64,000 nucleotides of DNA, taken from contig NZ_JAHLQL010000004.1 in NCBI RefSeq assembly GCF_018919175.1, forward strand, positions 62,001-126,000, read 5' to 3'. This stretch comes from Clostridium simiarum. GTDB taxonomy: Bacteria > Bacillota > Clostridia > Clostridiales > Clostridiaceae. A program made the translations under genes and the position numbers. Shown here in pieces: positions 52,001 to 60,521 of this stretch. The notes beneath the pieces are model-generated. The model had not been told where the DNA came from. It saw nothing but the letters and a program-made list of their open reading frames with translations, and made no database searches. Each line of letters opens with the position of its first letter. Within the stretch, counting starts at the first letter, position 1.

Positions 52001-54191
52001 ACATGTTATGCTAGATAAGACACTAAATCCAGGTGAGGAAGCATGGCTAGTGCCAGTAGAATTTTTAGATGAAGTAAGGGGATGGAACTCTGAAACAGGA
52101 CCTTCACCTTTTGAAAGATTACTTAGCGAAGGCCATGATCTTGTAAAATTCACAGGGGCTGGAACTAAGATGCCTGCTCCAGAAGGAGATAAATCCATCA
52201 CTAATCCACTGGATAAAGACTATAAATTATTTATAGTAAATGGTGTAGGAACATCTATAGAATCTGATAATAAGATTACTGTAGATAATAGTGTTCCAAA
52301 GATAACCTTAGATAAAGCAGGAGAAAAACCAGTATATGATGTTGGAGATGCTATATCTATTAGTGCTAATGAGAAGAGTAAAGTTTATGTGGTTAGATGG
52401 GGAATAGATAGAAATCCTCAAGCTTTAGAGGAAGCTTTCAAATCACAAAATGCATTAATGATTCAACATAGAGGAAGTAATATATCTATACCATTATTTA
52501 AGAGTGAAACCCTAATTGATTTTACTAATGTATTAGGTTCAACTTTACTAGAATCCTATTATGCTATTGCAGTAGATGATGCAGGTAATATATCAGATTA
52601 CAAGGAGCTAACTATAAGAAGAGACTTTAAACCTTTATTAGATGTATTGAATGATGCAAGAGGAAAAGATAATCCTTCTCAAGAGCTATTGCTTGCAATA
52701 AAGAAGGGTGAACAACTTTTAATTAAACCTAATGTTAAGCAATCAGAAATTAAATTAGTAGTAGATGAGATACAAACAATGCTTGGAAGATTAAGTAAAG
52801 ACACTAGCTTAAGTTCAAATGATTCTAATATTATTGTACAAGGTAGTGTGGTACGTACTTCACAAATGAGTGTATCTGAATTTATAGGCAAAACTATAAC
52901 AAAAAATAATGCTAGAGTTGATATTTTAGGACCAGATAAACAACTGACTACTAAGACAGAGTTAGAATCTGGCATGTATGTTAGAGTTACTGCTCAAGAT
53001 AGTACTACTTATCAAGACTACTTAATAAGTGTGGTTATAGCAAGTCCAAAAGATGGGGTGGCACTTAAAGAAGCTATGGAAGATTCTAGCATAGAGATTA
53101 TCAATCTATCTCCTACTGTATATAAGATAGATGACAAGATTAAGGTTACAAAAAACCTAACTATAAAAGGAAGTACCGTTGGAGTATCAAAAATTGAGTT
53201 TGGTGAAAAGGGAAATATAACTATAGACTCATCTTCAACTACAGTAATTTCTAAGATTGGTTTTATAGGTGGAGCTCAATACAAAGATAATATAATAGAG
53301 AATAATGGTAAGTTATCCTTAGACAGTGTAAACTTTAGTAACTTTGAATTTGCAGCAGGTGGATTCAGCGTTATTAAATCCAACAAGCAAGCTAAGCTGG
53401 AAGTAGAAAACACCGAATTCTCCAGCATTAAATCTCTAGCAACAGAATTCTCTCATATATATATAGATGAGGGAGCTCAAGCTGGAACAAAGGTTGAAAA
53501 CTCTACATTTAGAGGTATGAATACAGGTAAGAATGTAGCAGGAATAAGGATTAGTGGAACAGATGGTTCTAATTATAATGAAATACTTATAAATAAGAAT
53601 AGTTTTAGTGATTTTATATCTGGAGTAACAGATTCCATTGCTACACCAATATATGTAGATGGTGGAAAGGTAAATCTTTCTGCAAACACAATATCAGGAT
53701 CAGAAGTAGGAATTTGGCTTGAAGCTGATCGTGCTAAAGTCCAAGTTGGTTCTATTAACCTAGGTTCTAAAGGGGAAAATGCTGATGCAATAGGTGCTGT
53801 AATACAAAATATGAATAGAAATATAAATGGAAAGGGAAATTTCTATGGGGATATAGTTGCAGGTAAAAAAGTATCAGGAAATGTTCCTATTATATATTAT
53901 AATTCTACAAAGACACCAACAATAAAAGAGTTATCTATAACAAATGCAGGAACAGCAGATGAAATAAAACTTGAAATAAAAGATACTTTAGCTTCAGGAA
54001 ATAAATATGTATACCTAGTTAACTCTACACTTATAGCTCTACCAACACCAGGACAAGTGCTAAGCTCATACACAGATTATGTAGATAAAGATACCGTAAT
54101 AGATACAATAGCAGGTAAACACATGATCATAGCAGAGGTAAATAGTAGTACGAATAAAGTGGTAAAAGCTAGACAAATCTATATTCCATAG
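49008..54191 (+). CDS. Giant secreted protein: Ig-like, DUF5050-type propeller, beta-helix
   Basis: A 1727-residue exported protein with a TTG start behind GGTGAAGG. Signal peptide (about 1-36, ending AQAAE), an Ig-like domain (about 40-140), and a propeller of at least seven blades (about 345-635), each with a SGDWIYYSNY…GKLYRV-type repeat of the DUF5050 kind. Ig-like domains follow (about 645-735 and later), a FIVAR-like helical hairpin near 1205-1265, and a right-handed beta-helix at about 1345-1640 (IEIINLSPTVYKI…KNLTIKGSTVGVSKIEF…NNGKLSLDSVNFSNF). The beta-helix may bind or cleave polysaccharide; no catalytic residues can be named. It is the last and largest surface gene of the block and is followed by a REP palindrome. 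Confidence 0.88.
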   Translation: MKGKKKLYKLISVFSLMMFLFTSKIFVVQPQAAQAAEEFKIMDTKYNLESNHEFTVKFSQEVDENTLKDGAIKIYEKTTLKPVDITITKDPYNPSYVKVKSKTNYAKGRTYTLEVRDIKSKKKYNLKKPTRMDFTIKNIYSGLPGEDGLIIVDDKAYAVDYLIKNIKMVNEIISRSYDIYYTYDINYEKIYSLFGTGPVEGVEPSRKYDKMVYVDPEGKKHLYEWREDRQEYQLVPPKAKVDVIVRSDAKTTNLTLKEVKAVPDAKYYKIKGSNVIKGIGESILYVALGNTEEISILAEDKTVLAKGIVDVYRNNNSDIRLRLSESLHAGNSGGNSNNNGIAVEDDEGYIYYVNNSDKERVYKLGADGAFNRMILEDKAQYLNESGDWIYYSNYNDEGKMYKVKKDGTERQKMLDDKAAYISISGEDIYYSNHSDLGKLYRVKKSGSDVKVDATNRVHGNKVVIDYGSVNKVSDEVAYINISGDWIYYSNYSDGHKPYVIHKDGTYRGKISDVWADCIQVVGDWLYFTSGNGTISKVNKNGQGSVIPIKGQISQYNKGYHINVYGDWIYYSNAEDGGKLYRINTDGSGNKVKLSDETVGYINIVGDWIYFTTTKGKLLRLPLDSDGSITPEEVGKPKDSNQIVEIKDVYVTVGFEDVNQSTEFLEDKYLPRKVPAIMKDNTIQQLVVIWDTTPSKVTFKDGVRTYTGSVVGYNKTIKLYMTIPSEMLNDTNKLTVYKNGSKNDMLIVDEIKGPSDSNKVQARLKEGDTIKVYYDKDKKKLLGTSKVGREGRAIVSKMDFDPYGKSLFVTITRVDKAESAPTEIKQYITPSIALGDVEDKDFNGVGLDIRDLTIRRWELPSWNRFDMSYLNNYYIRSTQEIYILPARTALDMNSHNPIVDKLSTTTTDWDGSVLSKDDAKYKNKDSKGTLFKNGGYDVYVASRYSGKASPDIDGYMPLVEGKVANHTPGTYNMVAEVTPAKPTIKQQRVQGYDPNKLNIHVMLDKTLNPGEEAWLVPVEFLDEVRGWNSETGPSPFERLLSEGHDLVKFTGAGTKMPAPEGDKSITNPLDKDYKLFIVNGVGTSIESDNKITVDNSVPKITLDKAGEKPVYDVGDAISISANEKSKVYVVRWGIDRNPQALEEAFKSQNALMIQHRGSNISIPLFKSETLIDFTNVLGSTLLESYYAIAVDDAGNISDYKELTIRRDFKPLLDVLNDARGKDNPSQELLLAIKKGEQLLIKPNVKQSEIKLVVDEIQTMLGRLSKDTSLSSNDSNIIVQGSVVRTSQMSVSEFIGKTITKNNARVDILGPDKQLTTKTELESGMYVRVTAQDSTTYQDYLISVVIASPKDGVALKEAMEDSSIEIINLSPTVYKIDDKIKVTKNLTIKGSTVGVSKIEFGEKGNITIDSSSTTVISKIGFIGGAQYKDNIIENNGKLSLDSVNFSNFEFAAGGFSVIKSNKQAKLEVENTEFSSIKSLATEFSHIYIDEGAQAGTKVENSTFRGMNTGKNVAGIRISGTDGSNYNEILINKNSFSDFISGVTDSIATPIYVDGGKVNLSANTISGSEVGIWLEADRAKVQVGSINLGSKGENADAIGAVIQNMNRNINGKGNFYGDIVAGKKVSGNVPIIYYNSTKTPTIKELSITNAGTADEIKLEIKDTLASGNKYVYLVNSTLIALPTPGQVLSSYTDYVDKDTVIDTIAGKHMIIAEVNSSTNKVVKARQIYIP

Positions 54192-54231
54192 GAAAATAAG
54201 AGATAAATAAAGAAATAAAAGGGAAATAAAA

Positions 54232-54261
54232 GGGAAATAGACCCCCGGGGGTCTATTTCCC
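54232..54261. repeat. REP-type palindrome 2, upstream of the transposase
   Basis: A 30-bp perfect palindrome: GGGAAATAGACCCCC followed by its exact complement. An extra direct GGGAAATA lies just before it, and ATCTTTTTT after it could make it a terminator for the preceding gene. Confidence 0.9.
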
Positions 54262-54314
54262 ATCTTTTTTGGCAATAATCCATAGTAATGAATATTAAAA
54301 GGAGTGAGAAGACT

Positions 54315-54857
54315 ATGGGTTATCAGAAAAGAACCTGGTATCCTGGTGTTATTTATCATATAACTAGCAGGGGAAATAGAAAAGAAATTATATATAAAGA
54401 CATAAGAGATAGGTATGTTTTTCTAAACATTATAGAAAACTCATTAGAATATTATAAAGGTGAATTTTCAATAATTTGTTATTGCATTATGAGTAATCAC
54501 TTTCATCTTATGATAGAGACAAAAGATACTCATATTAAACATTTCATGAGTAGAATAAATAGTCAGTATGCCAAGTATTTTAATCAAAAGTATGAATATG
54601 TAGGTTATTTATTTCAAGGAAGGTACTATTCCCAGATTATAGATAGTGATTTAGAGCTGATGGAAGTAAGTAGATACATTCATTTGAACCCTGTAAGAGC
54701 TAACATAGTAAAGAAACCAGAGCATTATATATGGAGCAGTTATTCTATGTATTTAGGAATAGGAAAGAAAAGAATAGTTCAGACAGAAAAACTTATAGAT
54801 TGTTTTAATACAATGAAAAATTATAAAATGTTTGTAGAAGAAGTGGGAAATGGTTAG
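54315..54857 (+). CDS. REP-associated tyrosine transposase (RAYT, IS200-like Y1)
   Basis: A 180-residue HUH-type transposase. It has YHITSRGNRKEIIY (about 14-27), CYCIMSNHFHLMIE with the HFH metal site (about 63-67), a central GYLFQGRYYSQI with the family's conserved Gln and Tyr residues (about 104-115), and the RYIHLNPVRANIV block (about 126-138) typical of RAYTs. ATG 54315 has AAGGAGTGA upstream; an earlier ATG at 54288 would cover this site. It is intact and flanked on both sides by the GGGAAATA…CCCCCGGGGG palindromes, which also occur alone at 48969 and 57203. It is a domesticated single-copy enzyme that probably mobilises these REPs. Confidence 0.92.
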   Translation: MGYQKRTWYPGVIYHITSRGNRKEIIYKDIRDRYVFLNIIENSLEYYKGEFSIICYCIMSNHFHLMIETKDTHIKHFMSRINSQYAKYFNQKYEYVGYLFQGRYYSQIIDSDLELMEVSRYIHLNPVRANIVKKPEHYIWSSYSMYLGIGKKRIVQTEKLIDCFNTMKNYKMFVEEVGNG

Positions 54858-54876
54858 GGAAATTGGGAAATTATTA

Positions 54877-54930
54877 GGGAAATCACCCCCGGGGCAGTAT
54901 TTCCCTAAAAGGGAAATATGTCGGGAAATA
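54877..54930. repeat. REP-type palindrome 3, downstream of the transposase
   Basis: GGGAAATCACCCCCGGGG with TATTTCCC as the right arm (imperfect centre), then a second half-hairpin AGGGAAATA-TGTC-GGGAAATA. It begins 20 bases after the transposase stop. Confidence 0.85.
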
Positions 54931-55111
54931 GACAAAGTAGTCCTATGGACAAAAAAATACATAAATGATATACTAACTTTACAAAGTATATAACGTATAC
55001 TATTTAGGGAGATTCATGAAATATATAAATTTATATGAATTTTATTTTTACGTTGAAAATAGTAATTAAATAAAATAGAATTAAAGTTTGTATGGAGAAA
55101 GGTGGAGTTTT

Positions 55112-55780
55112 ATGCAAAATTTAAACACCACAGAGAGTTTTAGTATGTTAGCGAGTAGAGAAGAATATAAAAAAAGTAAGGTTTATTTTTTTGTAAAAAG
55201 AATTATAGATATATTAGGATCATTGGTAGGATTAATAATTGTAAGTCCTATATTGTTAATCACCGCCATTGCTATTAAATTAGATTCAAAAGGTCCAATA
55301 TTTTTTGCTCAAGAAAGAGTGGGCCAATACGGCAAAGTATTTAAGATGTACAAGTTTAGATCTATGGTGATTAATGCAGAAGAGCTTTTAGATAAACTTA
55401 AAGAAAAAAATGAAATGTCAGGTCCAATGTTTAAAATGACTGATGACCCAAGAATAACAAAAGTAGGTAAATTCATAAGAAAGACAAGTATTGATGAATT
55501 ACCGCAACTTATGAATGTACTAAAAGGTGAGATGTCCCTAGTAGGACCAAGACCTAATCTACCTAAAGAAGTTGGTAATTTTGAACCTTGGATGAGGGAT
55601 AAGCTTATTGCAAAACCAGGACTTACTTGTTTTTGGCAGGTAATGGGTAGAAATAGTATAGATTTTGAAGATTGGATGAAACTTGACATAAAATATGTTA
55701 AGGAAAGAAACACAGGACTTGATATTATCCTTATTTTTAGAACCGTTAAAGTTCTGTTTGGTGATGAAAACGCTAAATAG
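55112..55780 (+). CDS. Polyprenyl-phosphate hexose-1-phosphate transferase (bacterial sugar transferase)
   Basis: A 222-residue initiating enzyme that puts the first sugar phosphate on undecaprenyl phosphate. One N-terminal membrane segment (about 27-50, ILGSLVGLIIVSPILLITAI) is followed by the catalytic core KMYKFRSMVINAEE (about 85-98), TDDPRITKVGKFIRKTSIDELPQL (split about 115-138), and SLVGPRPNLPKEV (about 148-160). ATG 55112 has AAAGGTGG upstream and is preferred over a TTG at 55088. It probably starts the repeat unit later extended by the glycosyltransferases of this window. A weak hairpin at 55904-55940 lies in the otherwise empty 330-base gap after it. Confidence 0.92.
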   Translation: MQNLNTTESFSMLASREEYKKSKVYFFVKRIIDILGSLVGLIIVSPILLITAIAIKLDSKGPIFFAQERVGQYGKVFKMYKFRSMVINAEELLDKLKEKNEMSGPMFKMTDDPRITKVGKFIRKTSIDELPQLMNVLKGEMSLVGPRPNLPKEVGNFEPWMRDKLIAKPGLTCFWQVMGRNSIDFEDWMKLDIKYVKERNTGLDIILIFRTVKVLFGDENAK

Positions 55781-56113
55781 TTTATAAGTGTAATGAGATT
55801 TTGATACCTGATTCAGTAATTGAATAATTAAGTAATTAAATCATTAAGTTGTTAAATAGTTAAGTGATTATCACTAAATTCTAGTTTCACATATTTGCTT
55901 AAGAATTGAGGGGAAAGCTTTAATCTCTGCCTCAATAATTTCTTTTAAGGTTTCTAATATGTAATATAAAAAAGTTTTATGTTATTATTCAATAAATAAA
56001 GATATAAATCATAAAAGTATAATGAATAAAAGTATAAATTATAAAAGTTAAGAGATAAGATAAAAAACATATAAAAAATCAAAAATAAGATAAAAATTAA
56101 AAGGTGATAAGTA

Positions 56114-56965
56114 ATGAGTGTTACTATAATATGCCCACTATATAATGCAGAAAATTATCTAGAAAATCTAGATAACAGTTTAAAGATGCAAAAGAACGTA
56201 CATATAGACCAAATAAAATATATTCTAACTGAAAGCAAAGACAATTCTGAAGCTATTTTAAAGAGCTTAGGTAGTGATTACAAGTTAATTACTAAAGGTG
56301 AATTTTCTCATAGTAAGACTAGAGAGCAAGCTGCTCTTGAAGCTTCCGGGGATATATTGGTATTTATTACTCAGGATATAATTATAAAAGATGAGCTTTG
56401 GCTTTATAATCTAACAAAAGACATAAGAGAAGGCAACTGTGAAGGCGCTTTCAGTAGACAGATTTGTGATAATAATACTATAGAAAAGTATATAAGAGAG
56501 AATAATTATCCAGGGGTATCTAGGACTGTATCTAAAGAGGATATACCTAAACTTGGACTTATGACTTTCTTTTTTTCTGATGCTTCTTCTGCTATAAAGA
56601 AAAGTGTATTTGTAGAGTTAAAGGGCTATGATGCCAAAGATCTTATAATAAGTGAAGATATGTATATTGCCCATAAGATGATAATGGCAGGATATAGGAT
56701 TAAATATTCTGCAGAGTCTAAGGTTATACATTCTCATAAATTCACATTAAAACAGCTGTATAGAAGATATAATGATACAGGAAGATTTTTTAAAGAAAAT
56801 AGCTATTTAAAACAATATGGTGCCAATGAAAGTGGTTTTAAACTTTTAAAATATGTCCTTAAAAGGGCTTTTGAAGAAAAGAATTTTGCTGTTATTTTTA
56901 ATGTGATTCCTAACTTTGCAGCTAGATTTATTGGCATGAAATTAGGGCAAAAAGGAATTGGATAA
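56114..56965 (+). CDS. Glycosyltransferase family 2, rhamnosyltransferase-like
   Basis: A 283-residue GT-A enzyme. SVTIICPLYNAENYLENL begins the nucleotide-binding half (2-19), FSHSKTREQAALEASGDILVFITQD (about 72-96) and FFFSDASSAIKKSVF (about 155-169) match the arrangement in rhamnosyltransferases of surface polysaccharides, and SEDMYIAHKMIMAGYRIKY (about 184-202) holds the base-like ED motif. AAAGGTGATAAGT precedes the ATG. With rfbA and rfbB further along, dTDP-rhamnose is a plausible donor. It is cytosolic or peripheral, with no membrane segment. Confidence 0.9.
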   Translation: MSVTIICPLYNAENYLENLDNSLKMQKNVHIDQIKYILTESKDNSEAILKSLGSDYKLITKGEFSHSKTREQAALEASGDILVFITQDIIIKDELWLYNLTKDIREGNCEGAFSRQICDNNTIEKYIRENNYPGVSRTVSKEDIPKLGLMTFFFSDASSAIKKSVFVELKGYDAKDLIISEDMYIAHKMIMAGYRIKYSAESKVIHSHKFTLKQLYRRYNDTGRFFKENSYLKQYGANESGFKLLKYVLKRAFEEKNFAVIFNVIPNFAARFIGMKLGQKGIG

Positions 56966-57160
56966 TTAAGATAATAGATGAAATTTTATATAAATTTAGT
57001 TTGTAAACGCAAGAAGAATATGGTATAATAATTTTGAGCTTATATAGAAGTAAAAAATAAATGCCCACAGGCACTTAAAACTATTCTTACTATCCAGGAA
57101 CATTATCCAAGGTCAGGAAGGCGAGTTTAGTTTTCTAATCCTATTTTAACCTATGTTGTA

Positions 57161-57190
57161 AAAAGAGACTAACTAACGTTAGTCTCTTTT
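57161..57190 (+). terminator. Terminator between the glycosyltransferase and the acetylation genes
   Basis: Perfect 13-bp arms AAAAGAGACTAAC/GTTAGTCTCTTTT with loop TAAC. It can work in both directions between converging genes. Confidence 0.85.
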
Positions 57191-57202
57191 ACTGCTTTTT
57201 TT

Positions 57203-57260
57203 GGGAAATACACCCCCGGGGGTGTATTTCCCAAGTTATTTCCCGAAGGGGAAATAACTT
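57203..57260. repeat. REP-type palindrome 4 (double hairpin)
   Basis: A perfect 30-bp palindrome GGGAAATACACCCCC plus complement (57203-57232), directly followed by a second perfect hairpin AAGTTATTTCCC-GAAG-GGGAAATAACTT (57233-57260). The pair resembles a BIME. It abuts the stop of the AlgJ-like gene. Confidence 0.92.
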
Positions 57261-57267
57261 AGGAAAC

Positions 57268-58836
57268 TCAATACAACTCAATTTTATTAACTTTAATTGC
57301 CGTTCCAGGCTTATCTCCAATGTCTAAACGGAACCTGTTGATATCTTCTATTGATAAATGCCGTACATCTATAAGATACTTAGTCTTTAAAGGTGTGGCT
57401 ATAAATTTCAAGCTATCTTCTTCAGTAAAATCTGACTCTTCATCTTCTGTAGCCCAAAAGAATTGAAGTAGGGATATGTCTTTTGGTGGTTCTGAAAGCT
57501 CAAGATATAAATAGTTCACATTAGTTTCTGGTAGATACCATATTATGAAGGAGTCATCATAGCGTGACTCTAAATAATAGCTTCCATCAGGGTTTTTAAC
57601 TTTTTCTATATACTTATAATTAGTGAATATATCCTTCTCATCTTCCTCAGATAAAGGAAGGGAAGTTTTGTTATAAGTATATCCATCTAATTCTTTTAAA
57701 TCATCATCGAATAGGGCGAAGTCATAATCTAATAATTTGTATAGGTATCTTTCTACTATTTCAAAATAAATAATTTTAGTATTTTCTATGTTATAAGATA
57801 AATTAGAATGCATATCTGCCTGTATATTATGATGATCAATTCTATAGGAACTGTACTTATCAAGCTTTGGAAGTACGTTATAACTGAAGCTATCCATATA
57901 AGAGATCATCTTAGGTAACTTTTTATAAGTGTATCCATAGTCTATATCTAACTTATATTCATTAATCCAGCTTTTTAAACCCAGTAAACCATCTAAGTCC
58001 CCTGAATAAACTTCTTCCTTCATTCCCTCTATTTTGGGCATATCAACTATTGGATATTCCTTAGATAGATTTTGAAGAAGGGCTTCAGTAGCTAAGAAGG
58101 AACCTATATCATTCCAATGAGTATCTCTTTTATAATATAAATCTTTTTCACCTTTATTTTCTAATAGCAGTTTTTTAAAATCTATACTATTTACCCCAAG
58201 GTTATCTAGTTCTCTTTGAAGCCTATCAAGATTTCCTTCCTTTGAAGTATTTTCTTCAAAAGGCATGTATTCGGGATATATGGTGCTTTTATTTGGCGCC
58301 ACGGTAAATAGGAAATAGATACCTCTATCTTTAAGATCCTTTTGTAGTTTTGCTAATTCTTTAGCAAGTTTTTTTATTTCCCAGTCCTCTAAAAGATTTG
58401 TTTTAGTGTAATCATCAAGTTCCTCAGCGGAATAAAGATAATCATTTTTCCCTATTATAACGCTGTCTTTATTTGTATTAACCCCCAAGAGTTTTACATC
58501 TAAAGTATTGTTTAACATGATAAATTGATCTCTAAATCCATAATTGTCATTAAAATAGTCCTCTATATCGCTAATAAATTCACTATTAAGAGGATTTCCT
58601 TTAAAGGATGGCATTTCCGCCTTTTTCCTCTTTTCATTTAACTTAGGTGGATCAAATAAGTTTGTACTCATTTCAATTAATGGTAAAGCTATAATAATGA
58701 GAAATATTGAAATATATAATATTTTAAAAGTGTCAAATTTATGATTTTTTTTAAAAACATCTATTTTATCATTTTTTTTAAAAACACCCATTTTATTATT
58801 TTTCTTAAAAACATCAATTTTATTATTTTTGTTCAT
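57268..58836 (-). CDS. AlgJ/AlgX-like (DHHW) acetylation protein
   Basis: A 522-residue protein that probably accepts acetyl groups from the MBOAT partner and transfers them to an external glycan. A short cytoplasmic tail and one membrane segment (about 44-62) precede an SGNH-like domain with FNDNYGFRDQFI (about 93-104), PNKSTIYPE (about 186) and the family motif YKRDTHWNDIGS (about 237-248), whose Asp-x-x-His pair is kept. The C-terminal third (about 385-522) is strand-rich and unfamiliar. Residues 4-39 are four 9-residue repeats of the NNKIDVFKK type, unusual for the family. It follows the MBOAT gene by 20 bases in the same operon. Confidence 0.87.
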   Translation of the reverse strand: MNKNNKIDVFKKNNKMGVFKKNDKIDVFKKNHKFDTFKILYISIFLIIIALPLIEMSTNLFDPPKLNEKRKKAEMPSFKGNPLNSEFISDIEDYFNDNYGFRDQFIMLNNTLDVKLLGVNTNKDSVIIGKNDYLYSAEELDDYTKTNLLEDWEIKKLAKELAKLQKDLKDRGIYFLFTVAPNKSTIYPEYMPFEENTSKEGNLDRLQRELDNLGVNSIDFKKLLLENKGEKDLYYKRDTHWNDIGSFLATEALLQNLSKEYPIVDMPKIEGMKEEVYSGDLDGLLGLKSWINEYKLDIDYGYTYKKLPKMISYMDSFSYNVLPKLDKYSSYRIDHHNIQADMHSNLSYNIENTKIIYFEIVERYLYKLLDYDFALFDDDLKELDGYTYNKTSLPLSEEDEKDIFTNYKYIEKVKNPDGSYYLESRYDDSFIIWYLPETNVNYLYLELSEPPKDISLLQFFWATEDEESDFTEEDSLKFIATPLKTKYLIDVRHLSIEDINRFRLDIGDKPGTAIKVNKIELY

Positions 58837-58856
58837 AATACACCTCCTTATGACCT

Positions 58857-60263
58857 TTAGAACTTAAAGTATATGAAAGGACTATAAGTTCCTGAAGATA
58901 ATGCTGCCAAAGAGTATATTAAAATGATTAAAGAGAGGACATATTTTATTATATCTTTGCTTTTTAATCTATCAAAGACATTTTGAAATCTTTCATATCT
59001 TATAAAGCTAATTAGCACCGCTAATAATAATGCCACAAAGGTTTTTAAGGATATGTCCATATTATAAAAATTTATGCCCTGGGCGAAAGATAGAGTAAAC
59101 ATGGCTTTTAAATATCTTAAGGCATAACTTAAACTTTCTGAACGGAAAAATACCCAACCGATTCCTACTAATATAAAGCTTATTCCGTTGCTTATTATAG
59201 CAGGTAATTTTTTATAAACCTTTAATAGATATACTCTTTCTAATATAAGTAGCGTTCCATGATATATTCCCCATATTACAAAGGTCATGGCAGCTCCATG
59301 CCATAGCCCAGAAATAAGGAATACTATCCAAAGATTTATATAAGTCCTTTTAGTAGATACCCTATTTCCTCCAAGAGGAATATATATATACTCTTTTAAA
59401 AATCTAGATAAAGACATATGCCATCTTTTCCAGAACTCTGTGATGCTCTTTGATATATAAGGCCTGTTAAAGTTTTCAGGAAAATCAAAACCAAACATTT
59501 TACCTATTCCTACAGCCATATCAGAATACCCTGAGAAGTCAAAGAATAGCTGGAAGGTGTATAATACCATTCCGAACCAAGCATATTTTATACCTAGAAG
59601 GCTAGGATCTGTGGAGAATATATTATCTGCAACTAACCCTAAGCTATTAGCTATAGCAACCTTTTTGAACATACCAATAGAAAATCTCCATATTCCATAA
59701 GAAAATTTATCGAAAGAATGAGTTCTCTCTTTAAATTGTATTGAAGTTTCGTGGTATAACATTATAGGACCTGCAATAAGTCTTGGAAATATCAATATGT
59801 ATAGTACATAATCTAAAGGATTTACATAAGATTTATCCTTATCTTTATAGATATCCACTATGTAGCTTATTTGTTGAAAAGTTATGTATGAAAGTCCTAT
59901 TGGAACAGATAACTTTCTCCAGGTTAAAGGAGCAAATCCAGCTAAATAGGTAAATACATTTATTCCTGACAGGAAGAAGTCAATATATTTATAACCTGCT
60001 AATATTCCAATATTAAAAACCAAAGATAATACTAAAAATAGCTTTCTAGATTTACCTTTAGAAATTTCCATAATGGATATTAATATGTAATTTATAGCTA
60101 TGCTTGCAAGAAGAACAATTAATGTGTTAGGTGAACCCCAAGCATAAAAGACAATGCTAGCTAATAAAAGTACATAGTTTTTAATTTTATCATGACTTAA
60201 ATAATAAATTAAAAGACATAAAGGTAAAAATAAGAAAATAAAAATATTAGAGTTAAATGCCAT
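58857..60263 (-). CDS. MBOAT-family O-acyltransferase (AlgI/DltB-like)
   Basis: A 468-residue membrane-bound O-acyltransferase with about eleven segments. The family core is clear: SITEFWKRWHMSLSRFLKEY (about 286-305), IYIPLGGNR (about 306-314) and ISGLWHGAAMTFVIWGIYHG (about 330-349), with the catalytic His in LWHGA. It would pass acetyl groups across the membrane to the AlgJ-like protein encoded right behind it, so together they O-acetylate a surface polysaccharide or wall polymer. The pair follows LCP and precedes glycosyltransferase genes, fitting that role. The 258-base gap upstream (60264-60521) holds a terminator but no obvious promoter. Confidence 0.92.
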   Translation of the reverse strand: MAFNSNIFIFLFLPLCLLIYYLSHDKIKNYVLLLASIVFYAWGSPNTLIVLLASIAINYILISIMEISKGKSRKLFLVLSLVFNIGILAGYKYIDFFLSGINVFTYLAGFAPLTWRKLSVPIGLSYITFQQISYIVDIYKDKDKSYVNPLDYVLYILIFPRLIAGPIMLYHETSIQFKERTHSFDKFSYGIWRFSIGMFKKVAIANSLGLVADNIFSTDPSLLGIKYAWFGMVLYTFQLFFDFSGYSDMAVGIGKMFGFDFPENFNRPYISKSITEFWKRWHMSLSRFLKEYIYIPLGGNRVSTKRTYINLWIVFLISGLWHGAAMTFVIWGIYHGTLLILERVYLLKVYKKLPAIISNGISFILVGIGWVFFRSESLSYALRYLKAMFTLSFAQGINFYNMDISLKTFVALLLAVLISFIRYERFQNVFDRLKSKDIIKYVLSLIILIYSLAALSSGTYSPFIYFKF

Positions 60264-60435
60264 AATATCAAGCTTTGATAAAGAAATTCAAAGCTTTACC
60301 TCCCTTCCTAAGTGAGATTTATTTAAATAAGATTTATTCCATGTTTAGAAGACCTTGATATATATTATATATTTTAATTTGTCTCTTGAAAACATTTAAA
60401 AAAATGTAAATACCCAAAGTTCTTTATAATATAAG

Positions 60436-60475
60436 TAAATAAATGGAATCACCCAAAGGTGGTTCCATTTATTTA
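60436..60475. terminator. Bidirectional-looking terminator after the second LCP gene
   Basis: An 18-bp stem (TAAATAAATGGAATCACC against its complement with one T-G pair), loop CAAA. It lies 47 bases beyond the stop of the minus-strand LCP gene. Confidence 0.8.
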
Positions 60476-60521
60476 TAGAAAATGTGTACTGTATTTTTCA
60501 TGTCAGTTGCTAATTTAAAGA

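Noticed and set aside
54066..54359. A 97-codon minus-strand frame across the REP palindrome and transposase start
   Set aside because: It overlaps two real plus-strand genes and the palindrome, with no ribosome site.
55781..56113. Short gene in the AT-rich gap after the sugar transferase
   Set aside because: Frames are short, stop-rich and without ribosome sites; only TTAAGT-rich runs and a weak hairpin are visible.
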